Made by a program: the position numbers and the translations under genes
Source of the DNA: Labrenzia sp. OB1
Lineage (GTDB): Bacteria > Pseudomonadota > Alphaproteobacteria > Rhizobiales > Stappiaceae
Reading direction: 5' to 3'
DNA length: 64,000 nucleotides
NCBI RefSeq assembly: GCF_001624695.1
Contig: NZ_JSEP01000017.1
Span: 1 to 64,000, forward strand
Shown: one piece after another, positions 35,122 through 42,579 of the stretch
Numbering within the stretch: the stretch's first letter is position 1
Layout: the number at the start of each line of letters is the position of its first letter
Notes under the pieces: model-generated
What the model was told of the DNA's origin: nothing
The model's input: the letters and a program-made list of their open reading frames with translations, nothing else
Databases searched by the model: none

Positions 35122-36033
35122 ATGGGCCGTCGCTACGCCATCTTGGATGTCTTCACCAACACCAGTCTTGCCGGCAATCCTCTTGCGGTGGTTCTGGACT
35201 CGGAAGGCTTGAGCGACGAGCAGATGCAGAAAATCGCCGGCGAGTTCAATCTGTCGGAGACGGTTTTCGCATTCCCTCCCGAACATCCGGGACAATCCGC
35301 AAGCATTCGGATTTTCACCCCGAAGCTGGAACTGCCCTTTGCAGGCCATCCCACCGTCGGTACCGCCATCCTGATGGCGACGGAACGCTTCGGCGACATT
35401 ACCGGCGAACAGGATTCCGTGGTGGTGCTGAAACAGAAGATCGGTCCCGTGCGCTGCGCTGTCATCCTGCGCGAAAACGCGGCCGCTTTCGCCGAGTTCG
35501 ATGTGCCGATCCTGCCCGAGCCGGCCGGTCCCACCCACAGTGTCGATGTGATTGCCGCCGCGCTCAATCTGGAACCGTCCGACATCGGTTTCGAAAACCA
35601 CTCGCCTTCGAGGTTCCGTGTCGGGCCGCCCTTCACCTTCGTTCCGGTCCGCGACCTGGACGCCCTGGCCCGCGCCAAACCCGTGGCCTCCATGTGGAAG
35701 GCCGGATTCGGCAAGGATGAGCATAGCGACGCCTATATCTACTGCCGCGAAACCCGTTCTCACGACAGCGCCTTCCACGCCCGCCTGTTTGCTCCCGACA
35801 TGGGCATCCCGGAAGATCCCGCCACGGGGTCTGCCGCCGCCGCCTTTGCCGGTGTCGTCGACTATTACGACGACCTGCCAAACGGCACCCATCATATCAG
35901 GATCGAACAGGGATTCGAGATGGGCCGCCCCTCGCTGATCGATCTGGAAATCGACATCGAGGCGGGAAAAATGCACGCGGTCCGTATCGGCGGCCAGGCC
36001 ACGCTGGTGGCCCGGGGAGAGCTGTTTCTCTAG
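35122..36033 (+). CDS. PhzF family isomerase
   Basis: 303 residues, full length for the PhzF/DapF-like fold. YAILDVFTNTSLAGNPLAVV (5-24), LSETVFAFP (about 44) with the catalytic Glu, and IFTPKLELPFAGHPTVGTA (about 65-83) match the family signature. EDPATGSAAAAFAG (about 231-244) is the second phosphate/anion loop. In phenazine producers PhzF isomerises dihydro-3-hydroxyanthranilate; most members act on unknown substrates, and no phenazine genes are here. GGGAGA lies 8 bp before the ATG. Confidence 0.92.
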   Translation: MGRRYAILDVFTNTSLAGNPLAVVLDSEGLSDEQMQKIAGEFNLSETVFAFPPEHPGQSASIRIFTPKLELPFAGHPTVGTAILMATERFGDITGEQDSVVVLKQKIGPVRCAVILRENAAAFAEFDVPILPEPAGPTHSVDVIAAALNLEPSDIGFENHSPSRFRVGPPFTFVPVRDLDALARAKPVASMWKAGFGKDEHSDAYIYCRETRSHDSAFHARLFAPDMGIPEDPATGSAAAAFAGVVDYYDDLPNGTHHIRIEQGFEMGRPSLIDLEIDIEAGKMHAVRIGGQATLVARGELFL

Positions 36034-36062
36034 ATCCGGCTTGAAGCGTTCACTGTCCGGGT

Positions 36063-36974
36063 TCAGGACAAGGCGATCTCCAGCGCCTTGTCAACACGCG
36101 GTGAAACACCGAACTGCCTGGAATATTCCCGGCTGAACTGGCTGGCACTTTCATAGCCCACCTGAAAAGCTGCACCGGAAACGGACACCCCCTCCCCCTG
36201 CAGCAATCGCCGCGCCTCGATCAGGCGAAGTTGCTTCTGGAACTGCAGCGGGCTGGAGCCGGTCAATTCCTTGAAGCCCGCGTGAAAGGCAGACACGCTC
36301 ATTCCGGCCAGCCGGGCGAGGTTCTCGATCTTCAGCACCGATGCATAGTCCCTGTGGATCGCTGCGACCGCCCGTGCCACTCTGCTGGCCCGGCTGTCCC
36401 TGACCGCCAGTTCCCGCAAAATACGGCCATGGCCGGCGCTCAGAAGCCAGTAGTGTATTTCCCGCCGCACCATAGGCTCCAGCACCTGCCGGGCCTCGTC
36501 CATGAACGCCAGGTCGAACAGCCGGCGCATGGCGTCAACCACGGCAGCATCGGCCGCGCCACTCTCAACCGCAGCTCCCCTTGAGCTGCCGGCTCTGTCC
36601 GGAAGCTCCGCCGCGAGTTCCCTGATCAGGCCCATGTCCAGCTTTAACGCCAGGGCGACATAGGGTTCCGCAGAACTTGCGGTCACGATCCGAGCACTTG
36701 CCAGAAGGTCCAGACCGACGATCAGGGACTGCAGCCTGCCGAAACGAACAATCCCGGAACCGAGATGAATTTCCTTCGCTCCCTGGAGAACCAGGCAGAA
36801 GATCGGTTGGTAGACGGACGGGCTGATCGACCTTGGCCGGCGTTGGCGCACGAGGGTCATGCCGGCGATCCCGACCGGCTGCGGCTCACCATCGGCCCCG
36901 GACGCATCGGCGAAATCTATGAGCCTTTGTACCAGTTCGTCTGTTTGCATCGGGATTTGCAGCAGGGCCCGCAT
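36063..36974 (-). CDS. AraC-family transcriptional regulator
   Basis: 303 residues. An AraC_N-type effector domain (about 20-170, QPIFCLVLQGAKEIHLG near 57) is followed by two helix-turn-helix motifs at the C-terminus (KIENLARLAGMSVSAFHAGFKELTG near 222, VSGAAFQVGYESASQFSREYSRQFGVSP near 264). ATG at 36974 follows GGAG by 6 bp. It is divergent from the short-chain dehydrogenase gene, a common pairing in which such regulators activate the neighbouring oxidoreductase in response to aldehydes or quinones. Confidence 0.92.
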   Translation of the reverse strand: MRALLQIPMQTDELVQRLIDFADASGADGEPQPVGIAGMTLVRQRRPRSISPSVYQPIFCLVLQGAKEIHLGSGIVRFGRLQSLIVGLDLLASARIVTASSAEPYVALALKLDMGLIRELAAELPDRAGSSRGAAVESGAADAAVVDAMRRLFDLAFMDEARQVLEPMVRREIHYWLLSAGHGRILRELAVRDSRASRVARAVAAIHRDYASVLKIENLARLAGMSVSAFHAGFKELTGSSPLQFQKQLRLIEARRLLQGEGVSVSGAAFQVGYESASQFSREYSRQFGVSPRVDKALEIALS

Positions 36975-37147
36975 CACGATCTCCTTTGGTCCAGCCGATA
37001 AGCCAAGGGTCGCCCGCTGGCAAGACCTCTCAATTTCATCCGTGGAGGATCAGGCAAATATCCTGGAGAAACCGGCAGGCACAGCGCGACGTGAAAAGCT
37101 ATCTCCGGAACGTATCACATGACACCAGCCCCAGGAGAACGACCATC

Positions 37148-37912
37148 ATGACCCGGGATCGCAAAATCGCACTTGTAACCGGCGGCAGCCGCGGCCTCGG
37201 CCGCGCCGCAGTTCTTCATCTTGCCGAAAGCGGCATCGACAGCATCTTCACCTACCGCTCCGAAAAGACGGCGGCCGACTCCGCCGTCGCCGAAATCCAG
37301 GCGCTCGGCGCCAGGGCCTTCGCCCTGCAACTGGACACATCCGACATTTCCGGTTTCCCGGACTTCAAAATGCGCCTCAGCGAAGCCCTCGCCGCGACCT
37401 GGCAGCGCACGACCTTCGACTTCCTGGTCAACAATGCGGGTATGGGTATTCGCAATTCCTTTGAGGAGACCAGTGAGAAAGACTTCGACCAGCTCATGAA
37501 TGTGCATGTGAAGGGGGTTTTCTTCCTGACCCAACATCTTCTTCCGAGTATTGCCGACGGCGGCCGCATCCTCAACATCTCGTCGGGCCTGGCAAGGTTT
37601 GCGATGCCGGGCTACGCCGCCTATGCCTCCATGAAGGGCGCGGTCGAGGTGCTGACACGTTATCTGGCAAAGGAACTCGGCCCCAGAGGCATCGCCGTCA
37701 ACACGCTCGCGCCCGGTGCCATCGAGACCGATTTCGGCGGCGGCGCCGTGCGCGACAATCCCGAGGTGAACCGGATGATCTCTTCCATGACCGCGATGAG
37801 CCGGGCCGGCCTGCCGGACGACATCGGCGGCGCAATCGCCGCGTTGCTTTCCGGTGAGACCGGTTGGATCACCGGACAACGTATCGAGGCGTCCGGCGGT
37901 CAAGGTCTTTGA
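37148..37912 (+). CDS. SDR family oxidoreductase
   Basis: 254 residues, classical short-chain dehydrogenase. Cofactor motif TGGSRGLG (11-18), NNAG (about 95-98), catalytic Ser in NISSG (about 145) and YxxxK in YAAYASMKG (about 158-164) are all present. A basic residue after the first strand suggests NADP(H). It begins after AGGAGA, with divergent transcription from the AraC gene. The substrate is unknown. Confidence 0.93.
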   Translation: MTRDRKIALVTGGSRGLGRAAVLHLAESGIDSIFTYRSEKTAADSAVAEIQALGARAFALQLDTSDISGFPDFKMRLSEALAATWQRTTFDFLVNNAGMGIRNSFEETSEKDFDQLMNVHVKGVFFLTQHLLPSIADGGRILNISSGLARFAMPGYAAYASMKGAVEVLTRYLAKELGPRGIAVNTLAPGAIETDFGGGAVRDNPEVNRMISSMTAMSRAGLPDDIGGAIAALLSGETGWITGQRIEASGGQGL

Positions 37913-37967
37913 AAGCCCGTCGGCATCCCGGTGACGGCACTCCGGTGCCATCACCGGTGCTACTTGC

Positions 37968-38618
37968 CTATTCTGCAGCTTCGGCCCGGGTATCAGGTGC
38001 GGTCGCGCCCCAGGAAGGTATGCTCTCAAGTCGCAGACACCACGCCTTGATAGTCGGATAATCGTCGAGCGGCACCTGCGACCCGGGAACCATCGCCAGC
38101 GCTGAGTGTGAACCCACCGCGAAATCCGCGACTGTCAGCGTGTCTCCCAGAACGAAGTCCCGACCCGCAAGCTGGCCCTCAAGGACAGCAGCGAAGCGGT
38201 GAAAGTTCTCCAGTCCGGCATCGACCTTGTTCTGATCCGCCGGACCTCCGCCAAACATCGACTTCGCGAATGTTTCCCAGAGGATCTCGCCGAGCGCCCG
38301 GTTATAGTGCTGCACTTCCCAGGACATCCAGCGCAGGATTTCGAACCGGGTTTTCAGATCCGAAGGACAGAACTCTTCCGCACCGGCCCGGTCGCAAAGA
38401 TAGATCATGATCGGATTGGCTTCCCACAGGTTCAGGTCCCCGGCGACAAGGGTCGGAACTTTCACGTTGGGATTGGCGGCGCGCACTGCATCCTGCTGAT
38501 GTTCCCCTGCCATCAGATTCAGCCTCTGGACGTCAACTTCTTCATAAAGGCCCAGGTGATGCAGAACCGCTTCGACGCGGCGGCAATTCGGCGAAAAATT
38601 CGTCGTATAGAGTTTCAT
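37968..38618 (-). CDS. glutathione S-transferase family protein
   Basis: 216 residues. The thioredoxin-like N-terminal domain (1-80) has KLYTTNFSPNCRRVEAVLHHLG and the cis-proline NVKVPTLVAGDLNLWEANPI, whose W-E-A-N replaces the usual E-S glutathione-binding pair. The C-terminal helical domain has DTLTVADFAVGSHSALA (about 165). Substrate unknown; roles in detoxification or reduction are usual. AGGAG precedes the ATG. It is divergent from the ArsR operon. Confidence 0.9.
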   Translation of the reverse strand: MKLYTTNFSPNCRRVEAVLHHLGLYEEVDVQRLNLMAGEHQQDAVRAANPNVKVPTLVAGDLNLWEANPIMIYLCDRAGAEEFCPSDLKTRFEILRWMSWEVQHYNRALGEILWETFAKSMFGGGPADQNKVDAGLENFHRFAAVLEGQLAGRDFVLGDTLTVADFAVGSHSALAMVPGSQVPLDDYPTIKAWCLRLESIPSWGATAPDTRAEAAE

Positions 38619-38715
38619 GTCCGTGACTCCTGTCTGAATGTCATGTGCGGTCGGGTCGGGCCCCTTGCGCTTGAAAGTTTGAGTCGGTGAATGTGCCTCA
38701 CTTTACTCAACCAAT

Positions 38716-38751
38716 TAGTTGACTATAATGGAACTTAATTTTAGTCAACCA
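38716..38751. promoter_or_regulatory. ArsR operator candidate
   Basis: TAGTTGACTA (38716-38725) and TAGTCAACCA (38742-38751) form an interrupted inverted repeat just upstream of the ArsR ATG at 38765. The region is AT-rich and includes TTGACT, a possible -35 element. Confidence 0.5.
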
Positions 38752-38764
38752 AAAGGTTCACTTT

Positions 38765-39103
38765 ATGTCGGTGACGGAAATGCCCCAACTCGATTCAACC
38801 TTTTCAGCCCTCAGCGACAGCACCCGGCGCGCCATCGTCGCCCGTCTCGCCGATGGGGAAACATCCCTTTCCGATCTTGCAGAGCCTTTCGACATGTCGC
38901 TCACGGCCGTGTCGAAACATCTTAAGGTTCTCTCCGACGCGGGACTGGTCGAGATCGAAAAGCGCGGTCGCACACGCCATTGCCGCCTCCAGGGGGCACC
39001 GATCAAGGAAGCCGTCGACTGGCTCGGCAAATACGAGGCCTTCTGGGTCGACCGCTTCGACGCCCTCGCTCGCCATCTCGCCAAGGAAGGCCGTGAAAAA
39101 TGA
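38765..39103 (+). CDS. ArsR/SmtB-type winged-helix repressor
   Basis: 112 residues. Winged helix-turn-helix: LSDSTRRAIVARLADGETSL near the start, SDLAEPFDMSLTAVSKHLKVLSDAGLV (about 36-62), then the wing EIEKRGRTRHCRL. No metal-binding cysteine pair is seen in the alpha3 helix, so it probably senses something other than arsenic. Its stop overlaps the next ATG (ATGA). It heads the ArsR-SRPBCC-DUF899 operon and probably autoregulates through the repeat at 38716-38751. Confidence 0.92.
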   Translation: MSVTEMPQLDSTFSALSDSTRRAIVARLADGETSLSDLAEPFDMSLTAVSKHLKVLSDAGLVEIEKRGRTRHCRLQGAPIKEAVDWLGKYEAFWVDRFDALARHLAKEGREK

Positions 39104-39600
39104 CCGTTCAACAGTCTGACCGTGAATTCCTGAAATCGGACCCGGGACGGGAGCCGATCATCGTCGAGGGTCTTTTCCGTGCCACCCCGGCTCGCGTCTT
39201 CCGGGCCTTCACCGAAGCCGATGAGATCGGTTGCTGGTTCGTGCCTAAGAACGGAGCCCTTGTCTCGGCGCAAATCGATCTGAAGGTCGGCGGCCGCTGG
39301 TGTTTCGTCATCGAGAAGACGGAAGACAGGCAAATCCATTTCGAAGGCGAATATCTGGCGATAGAGGCGCCCAACCGGCTGGAATTCAGTTGGAGGCACG
39401 TCAAGGAGTTTGCCGATGGAACCCGGGATGCCACCGACAGTTCCCGGGTCATCGTCACCTTCCGGAAGGCCGGCAAGGCAACGGAAGTGAACCTGCGCCA
39501 CGAGGCCATCAAGACCGAGGATGCCCGCCGCGGCACCGGTGGTGGCTGGAACGGTTGTTTTGAATACCTGGCGGACTTCTTCACGCAACAAGCTGGTTGA
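39100..39600 (+). CDS. SRPBCC (AHSA1-type) domain protein
   Basis: 166 residues of the START-like SRPBCC fold: IIVEGLFRATPARVFRAFTEADEI (20-43), WFVPKNGA, then DLKVGGRWCFVIE and FEGEYLAIEAPNRLEFSW (about 82-99). These domains bind hydrophobic ligands; the ArsR plus AHSA1 pairing is common and its ligand is usually unknown. It is translationally coupled to ArsR by an ATGA overlap and followed by the DUF899 gene 24 bp later. Confidence 0.9.
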   Translation: MTVQQSDREFLKSDPGREPIIVEGLFRATPARVFRAFTEADEIGCWFVPKNGALVSAQIDLKVGGRWCFVIEKTEDRQIHFEGEYLAIEAPNRLEFSWRHVKEFADGTRDATDSSRVIVTFRKAGKATEVNLRHEAIKTEDARRGTGGGWNGCFEYLADFFTQQAG

Positions 39601-39624
39601 TCCCCAGACCCAAAGGAGAACACC

Positions 39625-40314
39625 ATGTCCCATCCGAACATCGTCAGCCGCGAAGACTGGCTGAAAGCGAGAAAGGTTTTTCTGGAGCGCGAGAAAGCCT
39701 TCACCCGCGAACGCGACGCCCTCGCCGCCGCGCGCCGGGATCTGCCCGTGGTGATTGTCGAGAAGGACTATCAGTTCGACACGCCATCAGGAAGCAGATC
39801 CCTCGCCGATCTGTTCGGCCCGCACCCGCAACTGGTCGTCTATCACTTCATGTTCGGCGAAACCTGGGAGGAAGGCTGCCCTAGCTGTTCCTTCTGGGCG
39901 GACAATTACGAACGCCTTGACGTCCACCTTGCCGCCCGTGACAGCGCGCTGGTATGCATCTCCAACGCACCGCTCGAAAAGCTGTTGGCTTACAGGAAAC
40001 GCATGAGCTGGAGCTTTGACTGGGTCTCCACCGCCGGCAACGGATTCGGCGTCACCTTCCCAGGCACGCAGCCAACCTTGGCCGGCGGATACAATTATAC
40101 GAACAAGATCTTCGGCGAGGAAATGCCCGGCATCAGCACCTTCCTGAAACTGGCAGACGGCCGCATCGCCCACAGCTACTCCACCTATGGCCGCGGCATC
40201 GACATCCTCAACACGGCCTACAACATCCTCGACCTCACCCCCATGGGCCGCCACGAGGAGGCCCTCGACTATCCGATGGCGTGGGTCAGACGGCGGGACA
40301 GGTATGGGGCTTGA
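39625..40314 (+). CDS. DUF899 thioredoxin-like protein
   Basis: 229 residues of the DUF899 family: REDWLKARKVFLEREKAFTR near the start, LVVYHFMFGETWEEGCPSCSFWAD (about 72-95) with the CPSC motif in the thioredoxin-fold position, and the ending DYPMAWVRRRDRYG. The family is thioredoxin-like and of unknown activity. AAGGAGA lies 9 bp before the ATG. It is the last gene of the ArsR operon; a palindromic repeat follows. Confidence 0.88.
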   Translation: MSHPNIVSREDWLKARKVFLEREKAFTRERDALAAARRDLPVVIVEKDYQFDTPSGSRSLADLFGPHPQLVVYHFMFGETWEEGCPSCSFWADNYERLDVHLAARDSALVCISNAPLEKLLAYRKRMSWSFDWVSTAGNGFGVTFPGTQPTLAGGYNYTNKIFGEEMPGISTFLKLADGRIAHSYSTYGRGIDILNTAYNILDLTPMGRHEEALDYPMAWVRRRDRYGA

Positions 40315-40365
40315 GGCCAGGTTCCCGCAGCCTCTGCTCAACAAATCCCGATACGCTCTCCAACG

Positions 40366-40442
40366 CTTCGTCGCCCCGGCCTTGAGCCGGGGCAACTTCG
40401 TAACCTTGGGGGGAGATCCCGGCTCAAGGCCGGGACGACGAA
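40366..40442. repeat. dispersed palindromic repeat, copy 2
   Basis: Outer arms CTTCGTCG (40366-40373) and CGACGAAG (40435-40442) enclose two hairpins with cores CCCCGGCCTTGAGCCGGGG and CCCGGCTCAAGGCCGGG. The arrangement and core match the copy after gatA at 13641-13710. It lies 52 bp after the DUF899 stop. Confidence 0.75.
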
Positions 40443-40613
40443 GGTCTGCAACGGATCTTCGGTTCGGCAACCAGCATGCCGTCTCTGGCAAAAGCCGGTT
40501 GCATCGAAGCCGATCCTGTCTTAAGAACATTCTCGTTAACCGTCGGGTCACGCTTTTGAGCCACCCTCGGTGGACGACCTTTTGAAAGACGACCAAAGGC
40601 CAAAGACAGACCC
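40443..40613 (+). promoter_or_regulatory. presumed leuA promoter and leader upstream region
   Basis: The 171 bp between the palindromic repeat and the leader peptide has no ORF. It must contain the leuA promoter; no convincing -35/-10 pair could be fixed by eye. Confidence 0.35.
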
Positions 40614-40715
40614 ATGATCGCGGCACGCGACATTTCCGGTTGTTCTTGCGACGCGCAGGCCCTGCGCGGCGGCCTCCTCCTACTTGGCGACCTCCTCCTT
40701 CTTAGATGCCCCTGA
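40614..40715 (+). CDS. leuA leader peptide
   Basis: A 33-residue ORF, too short for ordinary gene calling, 143 bp upstream of leuA. It ends with four consecutive Leu, Gly-Asp, four more Leu, then Arg-Cys-Pro-stop: eight Leu in ten codons (CTC CTC CTA CTT, then CTC CTC CTT CTT). Such a leucine-codon cluster before a leucine biosynthesis gene is the signature of a ribosome-mediated attenuation leader. Stalling at Leu codons when Leu-tRNA is scarce would favour expression of leuA. The ribosome site is weak. The use of the ATG at 40614 is inferred. Confidence 0.8.
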   Translation: MIAARDISGCSCDAQALRGGLLLLGDLLLLRCP

Positions 40716-40830
40716 GCGTCGGCTGATCCGCTTGTTGTTGCGGAACGGGCACTTAGGGGAGATACTTCGGACAACGCATCACGATATTCGGATCGCGTCG
40801 CTTGCTTCCTGACGTTTGCATTCAGGAAGG
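40716..40830 (+). promoter_or_regulatory. leuA attenuator region
   Basis: GATCCG near 40723 can pair either with the nearby GCGGA (40735 region) or with CGGATC near 40790, giving mutually exclusive structures. A final hairpin, CTTCCTGA / TCAGGAAG at 40805-40829, precedes leuA but has no T-run. This fits an attenuator or a translation-blocking leader. The folding was judged by eye only. Confidence 0.45.
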
Positions 40831-40858
40831 CCCGATCCAAGCCAGGGACGAAACAACC

Positions 40859-42415
40859 ATGACTGCCAATACCTCCACGGAGCAGGTCCGCATCTTCGAC
40901 ACCACCTTGCGCGACGGCGAGCAATCGCCCGGCGCGTCCATGACATTGGAAGAAAAGCTGCAGATTGCCGAAATTCTCGACGAGATGGGCGTCGACATCA
41001 TCGAGGCCGGGTTTCCGATTGCCTCCAACGGCGATTTTGAAGCCGTCAGCGAAATAGCCAAACGCTCGAAGAACTCGGTGATCGCAGGACTGGCCCGCGC
41101 CATCCACGCGGACATCGACCGCTGTGGCGCTGCGGTGAAACACGCCGACAAGGGCCGCATCCACACCTTCGTCTCCACTTCGCCGATCCATCTGAAATTC
41201 CAGATGAACAAGACGGAAGACGAGGTTCTGGACATCATCACCGACACGGTGACCCGCTCACGCAACCTGATCGACGATGTCGAATGGTCGGCCATGGACG
41301 CCACCCGCACCCCGATCGACTATCTGTGCCGCTGCGTCGATGCCGCGATCAAATGCGGCGCAACCACCATCAACCTGCCGGACACGGTCGGCTATGCGAC
41401 GCCGGACGAGTACAAGGCCATGTTCGAACAGATCCGCGAACGGGTTCCGGACAGCGACAAGGCGATCTTTTCCGTCCATTGCCATGACGACCTGGGGCTG
41501 GCGGTCGCCAACTCGCTGGCCGGTGTCGCCGGTGGCGCCCGCCAGATCGAGTGCACCATCAACGGCCTCGGCGAAAGGGCCGGCAACGCGGCTCTGGAAG
41601 AGATCGTCATGGCGGTCCGCACCCGCAGCGACATCATGCCCTACGTGACGCAGATCGACCCGAAATTTCTGGTGCGCGCTTCCAAGATGGTGGCCGGGGC
41701 ATCAGGGTTCGCCGTGCAGTACAACAAGGCGATCGTCGGCAAGAACGCCTTCGCGCACGAGAGCGGCATTCATCAGGACGGCATGCTGAAGAACGCCGAG
41801 ACCTACGAAATCATGCGTCCGGAAGATGTCGGCGTCAAAGCCACTTCACTGGTCATGGGCAAGCACTCCGGCCGCCACGCCTTCCGCGACAAGCTGAAGG
41901 AACTGGGTTTCGATCTGGGCGACAATGCCCTGCAGGACGCCTTCCGACGCTTCAAGGATCTGGCCGACCGCAAGAAGCATGTCTACGACGAAGACATCGA
42001 GGCGCTGGTCGAGGACGAGATCACCATCCTGGGCGAAAGCACCAAGGTGATCGCGCTGACGGTAATCGCCGGAACCGGCGGCCCGCAGAAGGCGATCCTG
42101 ACCATGGATGTGGCCGGCCAGCATATCACCAAGGAAGCCACCGGCGACGGCCCGGTCGACGCCACCTTCAACGCGATCAAGTCCATCGTGCCGCATGAGG
42201 CGACCCTGTCGCTCTATCAGGTTCATGCAGTGACCGAAGGCACGGACGCGCAGGCCGAAGTCTCCGTAAGGCTGGAAGCCGGCGGCCGGATCGCAACCGG
42301 CAAGGGCGCGGACACCGATACGCTGGTCGCCTCCGCCCGCGCTTATGTGTCGGCCATGAACAAACTGGCCCTGCGCCAGCAGGCCGACAACCCGGGCGCC
42401 CTGCAGGCCGTCTGA
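40859..42415 (+). CDS. leuA: 2-isopropylmalate synthase
   Basis: 518 residues, the long-form LeuA. The catalytic HMGL-like domain has [16 protein letters not shown] (13-28), the metal ligands [12 protein letters not shown] (about 202-213) and the family motif [14 protein letters not shown]. The C-terminal LeuA dimer regulatory domain (about 385-515) should bind leucine for feedback inhibition. It condenses acetyl-CoA with 2-oxoisovalerate. ATG at 40859 has AGGGA 10 bp upstream. Expression is probably controlled by the leader peptide. A strong terminator follows. Confidence 0.96.
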   Translation: MTANTSTEQVRIFDTTLRDGEQSPGASMTLEEKLQIAEILDEMGVDIIEAGFPIASNGDFEAVSEIAKRSKNSVIAGLARAIHADIDRCGAAVKHADKGRIHTFVSTSPIHLKFQMNKTEDEVLDIITDTVTRSRNLIDDVEWSAMDATRTPIDYLCRCVDAAIKCGATTINLPDTVGYATPDEYKAMFEQIRERVPDSDKAIFSVHCHDDLGLAVANSLAGVAGGARQIECTINGLGERAGNAALEEIVMAVRTRSDIMPYVTQIDPKFLVRASKMVAGASGFAVQYNKAIVGKNAFAHESGIHQDGMLKNAETYEIMRPEDVGVKATSLVMGKHSGRHAFRDKLKELGFDLGDNALQDAFRRFKDLADRKKHVYDEDIEALVEDEITILGESTKVIALTVIAGTGGPQKAILTMDVAGQHITKEATGDGPVDATFNAIKSIVPHEATLSLYQVHAVTEGTDAQAEVSVRLEAGGRIATGKGADTDTLVASARAYVSAMNKLALRQQADNPGALQAV

Positions 42416-42435
42416 GCGAAAAGACCCGAAGATGC

Positions 42436-42459
42436 AAAGGGCCGCTACGGCGGCCCTTT
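42436..42459 (+). terminator. terminator of leuA
   Basis: Perfect 10-bp stem AAAGGGCCGC / GCGGCCCTTT with a TACG tetraloop, 20 bp after the leuA stop. Confidence 0.85.
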
Positions 42460-42507
42460 AGTCTGGCGACAAACCTGCAATTCTCATCCCCGACACAGCG
42501 GTTTGAA

Positions 42508-42546
42508 GACCCCGGCTCGCGCCTCGCTTGGCCGGAATGACGGTGG
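42508..42546. repeat. partial copy of the dispersed palindromic repeat
   Basis: GACCCCGGCTCGCGCCTCGC followed by TTGGCCGGAATGACGG resembles one half of the paired CCCGGC...GCCGG repeat, with a divergent loop. It lies between leuA and the first rhamnosidase gene. Confidence 0.45.
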
Positions 42547-42579
42547 TCAGGCTACGACTTTGTCAGGACCATGGAACGG

